From: an uncultured Prevotella sp.
GTDB lineage: Bacteria; Bacteroidota; Bacteroidia; Bacteroidales; Bacteroidaceae
Assembly: GCA_946409435.1 (NCBI GenBank)
Contig: CAMJWJ010000011.1
Coordinates: forward strand, 1-37,291
DNA length: 37,291 nt
Reading direction: 5' to 3'
The position numbers and the translations under genes are program-made. Shown here one piece after another: positions 20,701-28,230 of this stretch. Positions within the stretch are counted from its first letter, which is position 1. Every line of letters starts with the position of its first letter. Below the pieces are notes generated by a model. That model worked only from the letters and a program-made list of their open reading frames with translations. It was not told where the DNA came from and searched no databases.

Positions 20701-21200
20701 ATGATGTCGGTCAGATCAACCTGATCGTGGGACTTGCCCTCAAGAGCAACAAGTCTGTCAATGATATCCTTAATAGATGTAGTAGTAGCACCGCCCTGTC
20801 CATAGAGGTCAGCCAGCATTTGGTTCACAGCATTAATCCAGTCTGCCAAGCTTGCAGTAGTGCCAGGCTGACCCGTACCAGTGCCAGGAACGCCTACACC
20901 CTTGGTCAGAGCCTCAAGAGTCTGAAGCAGTTCCTCGTACTTCTGCAGGAAGGGAACTTCGCCTAAGTAACCGCCAGTACCGTTATTAACGGTCTTGAGG
21001 TTCTTAATCAGAGAAAGGTCGTTCTGCAGGTTTGAAATCTGCACCAGTAACACGGTTCTAATCAAGTCGTCCTGCTCGTACAACTTCTCATTGATGCTGG
21101 AGATGTCATCACCAACCGTGTCCTTACAAGAAACAAATGAACTCGTGGTGGCAACTATCAGTGCCATCATGAGCAGTCCATTAATAATTTTCTTTTTCAT
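17715..21200 (-). CDS. large repeat-rich coiled-coil surface lipoprotein
   Basis: The 1161-residue protein has a lipoprotein signal peptide with lipobox SFVSC (Cys25). After a helical N-terminal part come about eight copies of an 18-residue repeat (143-281; pattern PVDLSDIIARLTALEGQ), then five exactly spaced 20-residue repeats (from 345, 365, 385, 405 and 425; pattern YYTKSEVD), then a long heptad coiled coil to about residue 600 (LENLESRIETLEEKVSALEG). The remainder is beta-rich. YYTK repeats of this kind are known from phage tail fibres, so a trimeric fibre is possible, but there is no other phage gene nearby. No enzymatic motif is seen. It heads the operon that contains the OmpA protein. 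Function unknown; a surface fibre or adhesin is inference. Confidence 0.85.
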   Translation of the reverse strand: MKKKIINGLLMMALIVATTSSFVSCKDTVGDDISSINEKLYEQDDLIRTVLLVQISNLQNDLSLIKNLKTVNNGTGGYLGEVPFLQKYEELLQTLEALTKGVGVPGTGTGQPGTTASLADWINAVNQMLADLYGQGGATTTSIKDIIDRLVALEGKSHDQVDLTDIINRLTALEGIDVADIINRLTALENQEPVDLSGIIARLTALEGQLPVDLSDIIARLTALEGQAPVDLSDIIARLTALEGQAPVDLTDIINRLAALEAQTAFDPSEIIARLVALEGNYEAQATQIATLLGQVSTLDTKVQNNAADLLILTNTVNTLAQTLQTQLDDLKTKLNTLESKFDGYYTKSEVDAIKQEIVDKFGSYYTKTEMDNLLQQIDNKFAGYYTKAEVDQFITDVKNMFNDYYTKTQVDNLINTLNEKFANYYTKSEIDAMKEAVEKRIKDLEDHQIVVDDKLKAISDSLKTAYDNAANALAEIETIKTTYATKAELKDSVAKLRNEILEAQLAAQDYAKTLVDSLGKDMQDSLAAVRLTIGEMQSAIETLQNDVKEIKDKLENLESRIETLEEKVSALEGKVDKILDAQAKQVTGIIVQGAYSPVFGIGKLPVGLQTNILAAYAGRFYKEVTFPGFESTNYVEESECFTPEEVAIVAGVSPETVPAGIVMRDADDNAGTLYVTVNPNTVDFTGKLITLENSQGVAAPVTLTPLEKSNYRMNIGWTRGADNGFYEAKAKIAKGDLAKAQARVDMEQLKTVAKDLYKNHNKKSINEAASALYTTVSDVLDANAVKATYEGMDENGNPQMKSVFSNYELAVTAITPLSFNTLHSWNPTSIPGLSRLERFANNIIDKVDIKVNLGLGKVVVPTVKEIKLIDLTEEMKAKFKFHLSIDTTLSKPWDPIQITVPVNTTTDSKVISGEVKDVNGNVIGTYSKEVGGFVINTTVTGTATPFDLHIDVEEDLSDEITELYNNLQKPMGDVNQMLADLQDFMDQIQPMLDNLSSLDNRINGQIKDVQEKVKNEIARYLDRFENAILSRASYVNEALQPVLLGKTASGYLRLSKIEKAPAKAATSTISLIATTYNVELLAPAYKKYIVCTGAWKADGTFDAAEAKAVNAAGYENFAKVIDGNERVASFTGKAGYKYRIVYQALDYHGKIASGRYYVQF
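19869..20168 (-). repeat. 60-bp coding repeats (YYTK units), 5 copies
   Basis: Five 20-residue units with invariant YYTK at positions 345, 365, 385, 405 and 425 of the lipoprotein. The spacing is exact although the DNA of the units has diverged. Confidence 0.9.
20358..20774 (-). repeat. 54-bp coding repeats (LTALEGQ units), about 8 copies
   Basis: Tandem 18-residue units; one copy is 15 residues. The central copies are nearly identical at DNA level, so recombination or slippage could change the copy number without a frameshift. Confidence 0.9.
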
Positions 21201-21281
21201 TGAACTTAAATTTTTTATTACACATATAAATTAAATACTTTTTCTCGCCACTAAACAGCATCTTCTAATGCAAAATCGCCA

Positions 21282-21313
21282 CAAAGGTACGTAATTATTT
21301 TTTTTTAACCAAA
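21282..21313 (-). promoter_or_regulatory. promoter of the lipoprotein-OmpA operon
   Basis: On the minus strand: TTTG (complement of 21310-21313), a 20-base spacer, and TACCTTTG (complement of 21282-21289). This leaves a leader of about 80 bases. The region 21201-21403 otherwise holds only A/T-rich sequence. Confidence 0.8.
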
Positions 21314-21403
21314 TATTTTCCTATTTTTTTTTGCATAGCACAAAATTTTCTTACTACGCCCCCTAACTATAAATATAGTACGCGCGCGAATCTACTACTT
21401 ATT

Positions 21404-23932
21404 TTACTCTCTAACGCTTGCTGCTGAAACATTGATGACGGTCTGTATGTCCAGTCCGTCGACGCGCCCGTCTTTGTTAATGTCGTAGTCTTCTTCTTCG
21501 GAGTCTGCCACGCAGGCATTGATAATCAGCTGGATGTCCAGCGCATTGACCTCACCGTCGCCGTTGATGTCGCCCATTTTCTTGATGGTGGACGGATCGA
21601 CGAGGCGGTACTCCTCGGTACGAATCATCTCGTTGTTATAGTAGTAGCCATTATTGTATTTGGCAAACAGCACGCGGTGGCATCGGCTATAATCGAGGTT
21701 TGTCCATGTCAGCACTTTTTCTTCCGACTCTCCCGGTCCTAACGTCAGGTTCCACAGTCCAAATGCATTGAAGAAGGTGGGGTAAGCATTCTGTATGTCA
21801 ATCCATGAGACTCCCTCGTCGGTGCTGTAGCTGAGGTACCAGTCATATCGGCCTTCGAAGGCTACACTTCCCTCGTTGACGGCCTTGACGGTCATGGTCA
21901 GCGTATTGCCAAGGACAGCCCCCTGCTCGGCATCATAGTTTTCGACGCCTGTGACATAGATGTGTATATCGGGTGCTCCACTGACGGTGACCGTCTGTGT
22001 ACCCAAGAGATGAGGACTCCCCCAGTCGTCGTTGGCGTAGACACGTATGGTGTTCACGCCCTCCCTGTTAGGCTTGAAATAGAATGTGTAGACGTGCGAC
22101 TCACCTTCGGCAAGGTCAGCATAGGCAGCATAGGTGACCACCTTGTCGGTGCTCTCGGGATCTACCTCGTTGAGCGTGTAGAAGAAGTCGTCGCGGAAAA
22201 TGGTGCCATCGTTCACCAATACCACTTTTGCCTGATGCAGCTTGCCAACCATGGTCTCGCCTTCCGTGACGGGCTGTATTTCGATGTCTTTGAAAAGACG
22301 CAGGCCAAACACCGGTTCTTTGTACATTTCGGTAACGTACATGCTGTTACCCACGATATTAAAGGCAATGAAGCGCGAGTCAGCATCTTTGTCGGGGTTC
22401 ATGTCGCCAGAGCCAGTGATGCGGCTGGTGGCGATGATGCGGTAGCTGCCGTCTGGCAGAGAGCCACTGATAGTGACAGGCACAGCATAGCTGGCAGAGA
22501 CACTGACCGTGTTCCACCGGGTGTTCTTGTAGATGAGTCTTCCTTGTGCCTGCGGGTCTGCTATTTCCTGCACGGTGTTTCCCTCGCTGTCGATGACACG
22601 CAGTCCGACGTCGAACACCGCCGAGCGATCTGTCCAGTTGAAAGTCTCGTAGACGACATTCAAGCCCGTAAAGTCATCCTTGTCGCCAGCACGACTGAAT
22701 GAGGATTTATAGTTCTGCGGGAAAATATAATTGACAGTCAGTACGGCAGGATCAGGTGTCACCATATCGTCGTTGGGCTGTATACCGATAATGGCCGCAT
22801 GGGCCATGCTGTAGCCCGAGAGGTCGGTACCACCGCCTGTTCCGAGATTCTGCGGATTCAGCAGGCTCAGCACATAGTAGCCATCAGCCAGTCCACCCCA
22901 TCCCCAGTTAATATGGTAGGTGTCGTCCTCGGCCTTGTAGCCGTCACAGACGAACGAGTGGCCGTTGTCGGCAGACAAGCCACTGTAGATGATGGGGCGG
23001 CCGGCCTGGAGTTCGCCGTAAATCATGTTCTCCCAATTGGTGGTGCTGTAGTTGCGTCGGAAGACCAGCCGGACCGTACGTTCCTCGTAGTCAAAGTAGC
23101 GGACCAGCGCGGCGGCAGCCTTGTCGGCAGACGTTTGCGAACCGCCCGATTCGTTGACGCCATACTGCATCTCCGTGGCCGCTCCGCACATCTTCATGAG
23201 CGAGGCCACAGCATCTTCGTCAGGATTACCGCTGTACGCTTCATCATAGGTATCGGCGATGAGGTCCCAATGGATTTCGCTTTCTGCTGCGATGGCCGGC
23301 ATGTCATACTGACTGCCATTGAAGGTGAACTGATAGGCAGGAATCTCGGCCGTTGTACGCGCCGGGTGACGATGGGTGGCCATCACCTGGGCCATAGCCG
23401 TTGCCACACAGCCTGTGACACCATGGTTTTTACGGCCGCCATAGTCGAGCAGGGGGGTATCGCTCCAGTATGGTGCCCGCTGATTGTAGCTGACCTTTAC
23501 GAGGGGTTCGACGTCAGCGCGCTCCTCGGCGCGCCGGCTCTGCTGTCGGGCGGCTGGCAGCCCAAGGTTGCGCAACAGGGTGATTGCCTCGGCATACTCC
23601 TGCAGGAAGGAGCGCATATTGTCCGGCATGTTGAACAGGTCAAAGTCGCCATGGTCGGTATAGCCGAGCACGGGTACGGTACGGTCGTCACCGCTGACGA
23701 TGACGAAGCCCTGCTGCTGGCCGATATTGAATACGTAGAAAGGTGCATCGACATCGTCTGTCACCGGCTGCAACTGTGTGGAGGCGCGACGCAGCGAGGA
23801 AGGCTGGGCAGCAGAAAAGTGCTGCTGGACGAACTGGACAGCTGTCTGGCGTGCCTGTTCCAGTCCGACGGGCACTGCCAAGGTACTGGTTGCACACAGT
23901 AGAGATAGCATGAATAGTAGTTGCCTCATCAT
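21404..23932 (-). CDS. C10-family cysteine protease with C-terminal dockerin
   Basis: Secreted papain-fold protease of the streptopain (SpeB)/interpain group, 842 residues. A signal peptide ends near TLA (residue 19). An inhibitory propeptide follows to about residue 140. The catalytic domain has Cys175 in GVTGCVATAMAQVM, His325 in NGHSFVCDGY, and the HINWGWGG motif (340-347). Next are several beta-sandwich modules. The end is a type I dockerin-like pair of calcium loops, GDINGDGEVNALDIQLIINA and YDINKDGRVDGLDIQTVINV. It has its own promoter. Dockerins normally bind cohesins; I see no cohesin in this window. An alternative start is the Met at residue 2. Confidence 0.93.
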   Translation of the reverse strand: MMRQLLFMLSLLCATSTLAVPVGLEQARQTAVQFVQQHFSAAQPSSLRRASTQLQPVTDDVDAPFYVFNIGQQQGFVIVSGDDRTVPVLGYTDHGDFDLFNMPDNMRSFLQEYAEAITLLRNLGLPAARQQSRRAEERADVEPLVKVSYNQRAPYWSDTPLLDYGGRKNHGVTGCVATAMAQVMATHRHPARTTAEIPAYQFTFNGSQYDMPAIAAESEIHWDLIADTYDEAYSGNPDEDAVASLMKMCGAATEMQYGVNESGGSQTSADKAAAALVRYFDYEERTVRLVFRRNYSTTNWENMIYGELQAGRPIIYSGLSADNGHSFVCDGYKAEDDTYHINWGWGGLADGYYVLSLLNPQNLGTGGGTDLSGYSMAHAAIIGIQPNDDMVTPDPAVLTVNYIFPQNYKSSFSRAGDKDDFTGLNVVYETFNWTDRSAVFDVGLRVIDSEGNTVQEIADPQAQGRLIYKNTRWNTVSVSASYAVPVTISGSLPDGSYRIIATSRITGSGDMNPDKDADSRFIAFNIVGNSMYVTEMYKEPVFGLRLFKDIEIQPVTEGETMVGKLHQAKVVLVNDGTIFRDDFFYTLNEVDPESTDKVVTYAAYADLAEGESHVYTFYFKPNREGVNTIRVYANDDWGSPHLLGTQTVTVSGAPDIHIYVTGVENYDAEQGAVLGNTLTMTVKAVNEGSVAFEGRYDWYLSYSTDEGVSWIDIQNAYPTFFNAFGLWNLTLGPGESEEKVLTWTNLDYSRCHRVLFAKYNNGYYYNNEMIRTEEYRLVDPSTIKKMGDINGDGEVNALDIQLIINACVADSEEEDYDINKDGRVDGLDIQTVINVSAASVRE

Positions 23933-23974
23933 AATAGGATGTTATTAGTATACATAAGGTTGTTATTGTGACCG

Positions 23975-24006
23975 CAAAGGTATATAAAAAAAGTCAAACT
24001 GCCAAA
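23975..24006 (-). promoter_or_regulatory. promoter of the C10 protease gene
   Basis: On the minus strand: TTTG (complement of 24003-24006), a 20-base spacer, and TACCTTTG (complement of 23975-23982). Confidence 0.8.
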
Positions 24007-24142
24007 CTTTTCGACAGAAAGTTAGACGGCTCGACCATCAAGGCACCATGGAGCTGCTGCCTGGAAAATAATGGCAATAATATAGCTGTTGACCTATTGG
24101 GGCGCCCTCACCCCTCTTTCTTATCATGATTCACAAAACGAA

Positions 24143-24199
24143 AAACCCTTCACCAGCGCTGTAACATGTTGTACGGCAACGAATTGAGGTGAAGGGTTT
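24143..24199. repeat. hairpin arms AACCCTTCACC / GGTGAAGGGTTT, copy 1
   Basis: AACCCTTCACC (24144-24154) pairs with GGTGAAGGGTTT (24188-24199) around a 33-base loop. The same arms recur at 24472-24526 with a different loop. Confidence 0.75.
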
Positions 24200-24290
24200 C
24201 GGTGAGGCGATGCTAAGGGTTCCGTGAGGCAACGATAAGAGTTGAGGGGGATAGCGCCCTTCACGAATTCTTCCAAGCATTTTCGGCGCA

Positions 24291-24374
24291 GTGAGTGGCC
24301 TTCTCACGACGGTGAGTGGCCCTCTCAGTTCAGTGAGTGGCCTGGTTACGACCGTAAGTGGCCTACTAATTGGA
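24291..24374. repeat. 21-bp tandem repeat array, 4 units, opposite orientation
   Basis: Units start at 24291, 24312, 24333 and 24354. The first contains GTGAG-TGGCCTT-CTCAC. This is the reverse complement of the family at 36-140; the units become more degenerate toward the right. Confidence 0.88.
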
Positions 24375-24423
24375 ATTACTCATCGAGTTAATGCAAAGAC
24401 CTGCGATGTCACACTAACCTCTC

Positions 24424-24470
24424 ACATCACACATCACACATCATCCATCACACATCACACATCACGCATC
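24424..24470. repeat. 7-bp tandem repeat (ACATCAC)
   Basis: About 6.7 units of ACATCAC with single-base variants lie between the 21-bp array and the second hairpin. No coding role is seen. Confidence 0.85.
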
Positions 24471-24471
24471 T

Positions 24472-24526
24472 AACCCTTCACCGTATCTTACTGTATCATT
24501 GCACATTAGCCGCCTGGTGAAGGGTT
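24472..24526. repeat. hairpin arms AACCCTTCACC / GGTGAAGGGTT, copy 2
   Basis: AACCCTTCACC (24472-24482) pairs with GGTGAAGGGTT (24516-24526) around a 33-base loop unrelated to that of copy 1. A short T run follows (GGGTTTTG), so it could act as a terminator. Confidence 0.75.
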
Positions 24527-24736
24527 TTGTCGCACAACAATCTCTCCTTTATTATAATAAAAAGAAGACAGGACAGACACTTCCCGACATCGGAGGAGAA
24601 CGGCTGAGCACGAAATGAGTCGACAGCAAAATCGCTGCTTATAAAAAATGCAGCCAAAATATTCTAAAAAAATGAAGAAAAAATAAAAAAGTGATGAAAA
24701 ACGGCAACGCGTGAGGCGATTGTATAGGAAAAACAG

Positions 24737-24744
24737 TACTTTTG
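24737..24744 (+). promoter_or_regulatory. probable -7 box for the secreted protein gene
   Basis: TACTTTTG matches TAnnTTTG and lies eight bases before the ATG at 24753. No TTG is present at the right distance upstream, so this promoter may be weak or need an activator. Confidence 0.55.
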
Positions 24745-24752
24745 CATCTACA

Positions 24753-25733
24753 ATGAAGAAGACAGTACTACTACTCTGGCTCCTGACCGCTGCGGTCAGC
24801 ATGACGGCACAAGGCACCGACCCGCACAGCATCCAGCTGGCCGGCATTGCCCTGGAGGGCCCCATCGACAGCGTCATGCCACACCTCAAGGAGGCCGGCT
24901 TCACGGAGTGGGGACAGTCGGACGACGGCGAGGACTACTACTTCCGCGGCAAGTACTACGGCATACGGGCCAAGCTGCTGGTCAGCACCGACGTACAGTC
25001 ACGGCTGATCACGTCGGCCTACGTCACCGTAGGACCTTACGGCACGGAGAGCATGCTGAAGAAGAATACGCAGTACTTCCTGCATAAGCTGCAACGGGAG
25101 CACGGCGACTTCCAGCAGCGCGACGGCTCGTGGTACTACATGGACGACTACGGCAGCATCAAGTTCTCGATCGTCAGCAACGACGGGCGCTCTAAGGACA
25201 TCCGTGTGCTCTACTACCCCGGCGGGCCTTACTACAAGGATGCCCTCTGCATGGGACTGCACGGCAACGTTCAGGAGGTCGTCACCGACAATGCCGTCGC
25301 CGAGGACCAGTTCCTGCATTTCTCACAGAACGGACAAGTGGAGAACCCCGACATGACCGACCGCCAGTACGACCGCTACGGCTACCTGCGGCATGCCCGC
25401 ATGACAGAGAAGGAGGGCCACAGCGACGTCAGCTACGAGTATGACGCGAACTATCGCCTGATGCGCCGCACGCTGACAAATGCCGAGGCTGGCATTACCT
25501 ACGTCAACGAGTACACCTGGAGCGACGACGACGAGATTGTCTCGGAGCGCCAGAAGGTGTACGACAAGCAGCACGAGTGTATCATGACGATCAGCATGCA
25601 GAACAACTACGTCACACGTGACGACAACGGCAACTGGACCACCAACTCGATGACGCTGACCTACTGGGAGAAAGGCCAGCAGAGCCAGCAGATGACCGTA
25701 CTCCAGAAGCGCACGCTGGCATACTGGGATTGA
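24753..25733 (+). CDS. unknown secreted protein, related to the one at 4581-5672
   Basis: The 326-residue protein starts at the ATG at 24753, just behind a -7 box, with signal peptide MKKTVLLLWLLTAAVSMTAQ. Residues about 30-140 follow the same order of elements as the protein at 4581: GIALEGP, helix, LKEAGFTEW, an aromatic strand (YYFRGKYYG), another strand, and a helix ending LQREHGDF. The C-terminal half has tyrosine-rich segments (YDRYGYLRHARM, YEYDANYRLMRR) like short RHS/YD or MORN-type repeats, then DDNGNWTTNSM and a final aromatic strand. I cannot name a function. A metallo-beta-lactamase-fold gene follows after 19 nt, so both are probably one unit. Confidence 0.8.
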   Translation: MKKTVLLLWLLTAAVSMTAQGTDPHSIQLAGIALEGPIDSVMPHLKEAGFTEWGQSDDGEDYYFRGKYYGIRAKLLVSTDVQSRLITSAYVTVGPYGTESMLKKNTQYFLHKLQREHGDFQQRDGSWYYMDDYGSIKFSIVSNDGRSKDIRVLYYPGGPYYKDALCMGLHGNVQEVVTDNAVAEDQFLHFSQNGQVENPDMTDRQYDRYGYLRHARMTEKEGHSDVSYEYDANYRLMRRTLTNAEAGITYVNEYTWSDDDEIVSERQKVYDKQHECIMTISMQNNYVTRDDNGNWTTNSMTLTYWEKGQQSQQMTVLQKRTLAYWD

Positions 25734-25752
25734 ACAGCAAAAAAAACTAATA

Positions 25753-26550
25753 ATGACCAAAAAACGTACGACTATGAAGAAGATTTTAACATGCCTGCTG
25801 GCTGTGTTAGGGCTGTCGTCAGCCTGCGGACAACAGCCCTCCAAGGATGCCGGGAATGCTACAGCCACCAACTCATCCTACGAGGTCGACACCTTCAAGA
25901 CCAAAAGCGGCAAGCCCGTCAGGTTCTATGCACTCATGCATGCCAGCATCCGCATCGTGTATGACGGAAAGGAGATAGAGATTGACCCGGTGAACAAATT
26001 AGGCAACAAGACCATAGACTACACGGCCATGCCTAAAGCCGAATACCTGCTTGTCACTCACGAGCATGGCGACCACTTCAACCAAGAGGTCCTCAGACTG
26101 CTGACGGGCGAGCAGACGCGGCTGGTCACCAACAAACGGTGCGCCGACATGTACGGCAGCGGCGAGGTGATGGCCAACGGTGACGTGCTGAAGATAGCCG
26201 ACGACCTGACGGTAGAGGCCGTTCCGGCGTACAACACCAGCGAGGGCCGCCAGCAGTTCCATCCCAAGGGGCGCGACAACGGCTACATCCTGACCATCGA
26301 AGGCCTGCGCGTCTACATCGCCGGCGACACCGAGGACATACCCGAGATGGCTTCCATCAAGGACATCGACGTCGCCTTCCTGCCCTGCAACCAACCGTAC
26401 ACCATGACCACCGACCAGCTCGTCAGGGCCGCCCGGATGGTGAAGCCCAAGGTACTGTTCCCCTATCACTACGGCCAGACGGACGTCAGCGGCATCGCCG
26501 CCCAGCTGAAGTCCGACGGCATCGAGGTAAGGGTCAGGCACTACGAATAG
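25753..26550 (+). CDS. metallo-beta-lactamase-fold lipoprotein
   Basis: The 265-residue protein has a lipoprotein signal (MKKILTCLLAVLGLSSAC; the ATG at 25774 or 25753 may be used). The hydrolase motif HEHGDHF (HxHxDH) is intact. Further metal ligands are likely in GDTEDIP and in FPYHYGQ near the end. The overall plan matches the UlaG-like/L-ascorbate-6-phosphate lactonase branch, many of whose members have unknown substrates. Export as a lipoprotein would place it in the periplasm or at the cell surface, unlike cytoplasmic UlaG. It lies 19 nt after the secreted unknown protein. Confidence 0.88.
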   Translation: MTKKRTTMKKILTCLLAVLGLSSACGQQPSKDAGNATATNSSYEVDTFKTKSGKPVRFYALMHASIRIVYDGKEIEIDPVNKLGNKTIDYTAMPKAEYLLVTHEHGDHFNQEVLRLLTGEQTRLVTNKRCADMYGSGEVMANGDVLKIADDLTVEAVPAYNTSEGRQQFHPKGRDNGYILTIEGLRVYIAGDTEDIPEMASIKDIDVAFLPCNQPYTMTTDQLVRAARMVKPKVLFPYHYGQTDVSGIAAQLKSDGIEVRVRHYE

Positions 26551-26619
26551 GAAACCTGTACTTCCCGCATCTGACTATAATTTTCACGCCAAAAGCACAC
26601 CAATTTAGGGAAACAAAGA

Positions 26620-26652
26620 AATCCAAATCGCCAATAATCAGCGGTTTGGATT
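26620..26652. terminator. bidirectional terminator hairpin
   Basis: AATCCAAA (26620-26627) pairs with TTTGGATT (26645-26652). T-rich stretches follow on both strands, so it can end the lipoprotein transcript (+) and the tRNA transcript (-). Confidence 0.7.
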
Positions 26653-26658
26653 TTCTTT

Positions 26659-26734
26659 TGGTCGGGATTACTGGACTCGAACCAGCGACCTCGCGCCCCC
26701 CAGACGTGTGCGCTACCAACTGCGCTAAATCCCG
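26659..26734 (-). tRNA. tRNA-Pro, anticodon GGG, with encoded CCA
   Basis: The minus strand folds into a full cloverleaf: acceptor CGGGATT/AATCCCG, D stem GCGC/GCGC, anticodon stem CACGT/GCGCG (one A-C mismatch, one G-U), loop CTGGGGG with anticodon GGG, and T arm GCTGG-TTCGAGT-CCAGT. Discriminator A and an encoded CCA follow. The C1-G72 pair and GGG loop indicate proline. Confidence 0.93.
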
Positions 26735-26769
26735 ATCCTTTAAATGCTGCTCTTTCTTTAAAAGCGCTG

Positions 26770-26801
26770 CAAAGGTACAACGTTTTTTTGAATCTTGCAA
26801 A
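26770..26801 (-). promoter_or_regulatory. tRNA-Pro promoter
   Basis: On the minus strand: TTTG (complement of 26798-26801), a 20-base spacer, and TACCTTTG (complement of 26770-26777), 35 bases before the mature tRNA. Confidence 0.8.
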
Positions 26802-26858
26802 TTTTAGCGGTTTTTTTTGCAGAAAAGTTTCATAATTATTGTAATAATTGTTATTTCC

Positions 26859-26889
26859 TTGGTCAGTTATCAAATAATTCGTACCTTTG
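26859..26889 (+). promoter_or_regulatory. aroA promoter
   Basis: TTG (26859-26861), a 20-base spacer and TACCTTTG (26882-26889). It excludes translation from an in-frame codon at 26887 and supports the ATG at 26950. Confidence 0.8.
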
Positions 26890-26949
26890 CGAGTTATAAT
26901 ATATGAAGGTACGGCATCGCTGTACGCTAAACAGAACGAAAGAAAATAT

Positions 26950-28230
26950 ATGCAATATCATATCACGGCTCCGGCACAGTTCCGACAGACCATCAAGCTA
27001 CCAGCTTCGAAGAGTATTTCGAACCGCGCACTGATGATTCATGCGCTGTCGGGAGGGCAGTTGCTGCCCGACGACGATGCATGCCACACTACGGCCTGCA
27101 GTTTAGAGAACCTGTCTGACTGTGACGACACCAAGGTTATCGTCCAGGCGCTGCGTCACCGTCCGCCGACTATCGACATCAAGGCTGCCGGTACAGCCAT
27201 GCGCTTCATGACGGCCTATCTGGCCGTACAGGATGGTGCCGAGCACGTCATCACGGGTACGGAACGCATGAAGCACCGTCCTATCGGAACATTAGTCGAT
27301 GCACTGCGCCAGTTGGGTGCAGACATCACGTATGTCGGCGAGGAGGGTTTCCCGCCTTTGCGAATCCGTGGCCAGCGGCTTCAAGGCGGTCCGCTGGAAG
27401 TTCCCGGCAACATCAGCTCGCAATACATTTCAGCGCTGCTGCTCATTGGGCCTGCACTACAGCAGGGACTGACCCTACGGCTCACGGGTGACATCATCTC
27501 CCGACCATACATCGAGCTGACGCTGTGGATGATGCGCGAGTTCGGAGCCTCTGCCGAGTGGAGCAACTTCGAGACTATTACCGTCAGCCCACAGCCATAC
27601 ACCTGCCGCCCCTACTACATTGAGAGCGACTGGAGTGCAGCCAGCTATTGGTACGAAATCATGGCCCTGTCGGGCAATGCCGACGACGAGCTGCGCTTAG
27701 AGGGGCTGATGGATGGTTCCAAGCAGGGCGACTCCAGTGTGCGCTACCTGTTCAGCCTGCTGGGTGTGAAGACCGTCTTCGACACCACCACAGCCGGTGT
27801 GCCTACTACGGTGACCCTTCGCCACTCTGGCCGCTGCGTGCCACGCTTAGAGTACGACTTCACGGGGTCTCCCGACCTTGCCCAGACTTTCGTCGTCTGC
27901 TGTTCGCTGATGGGAGTACCCTTCCACTTCCGCGGACTGTCGACACTGAAAATCAAAGAGACCGACCGCATCCAGGCGCTGAAGAACGAGATGCGCAAGC
28001 TGGGCTATGTGCTGCATGACGCCAACGACAGCGAACTCGTCTGGAACGGGGAGCGCTGCGAGCCATCCTACGAGTCGGGCATCGACACCTACGAAGACCA
28101 CCGCATGGCGTTGGCCTTTGCCCCTGCCGCCCTGCGTATTCCCGGTCTATGTATCAACAACCCTCAGGTGGTCACCAAGTCGTACCCCCGCTTCTGGGAT
28201 GACCTGATTCATTGTGGTTTCAAGATATGA
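26950..28230 (+). CDS. aroA: 3-phosphoshikimate 1-carboxyvinyltransferase (EPSP synthase)
   Basis: Transfers the enolpyruvyl group of PEP to shikimate-3-phosphate in the pathway to chorismate and aromatic amino acids. It has 426 residues. Visible motifs: LPASKSISNRAL (Lys21, Ser22, Arg26 bind substrate), GTAMRFMTAYLA, GTERMKHRP, QYISALL, and LKIKETDRI, then HRMALAFAPAAL near the end. Between ALSGG and ENLSDCDD there is a short insertion (about 17 residues with two cysteines, DDDACHTTACS) that I do not expect in the family. The stop overlaps the next start as ATGA, so the PorW-like gene is translationally coupled. Confidence 0.96.
   Translation: MQYHITAPAQFRQTIKLPASKSISNRALMIHALSGGQLLPDDDACHTTACSLENLSDCDDTKVIVQALRHRPPTIDIKAAGTAMRFMTAYLAVQDGAEHVITGTERMKHRPIGTLVDALRQLGADITYVGEEGFPPLRIRGQRLQGGPLEVPGNISSQYISALLLIGPALQQGLTLRLTGDIISRPYIELTLWMMREFGASAEWSNFETITVSPQPYTCRPYYIESDWSAASYWYEIMALSGNADDELRLEGLMDGSKQGDSSVRYLFSLLGVKTVFDTTTAGVPTTVTLRHSGRCVPRLEYDFTGSPDLAQTFVVCCSLMGVPFHFRGLSTLKIKETDRIQALKNEMRKLGYVLHDANDSELVWNGERCEPSYESGIDTYEDHRMALAFAPAALRIPGLCINNPQVVTKSYPRFWDDLIHCGFKI

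Noticed and set aside
19857..20966. Long open frame on the plus strand (369 codons) opposite the repeat lipoprotein
   Set aside because: It merely mirrors the coding repeats of the lipoprotein (Ser/Leu/Val-rich repeated translation) and has no promoter.
22799..23902. Long open frame on the plus strand (367 codons) opposite the C10 protease
   Set aside because: It is the antisense shadow of a clearly conserved protease domain; its translation has low-complexity Val/Gly/His composition and no recognisable motif.
25320..25730. RHS/YD-repeat toxin
   Set aside because: There are only a few tyrosine-rich segments in a 326-residue protein, without an RHS core or a variable toxin tip.
26541..26873. 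Minus-strand open frames crossing the tRNA gene
   Set aside because: They translate the tRNA and its promoter; the cloverleaf with encoded CCA explains the sequence.
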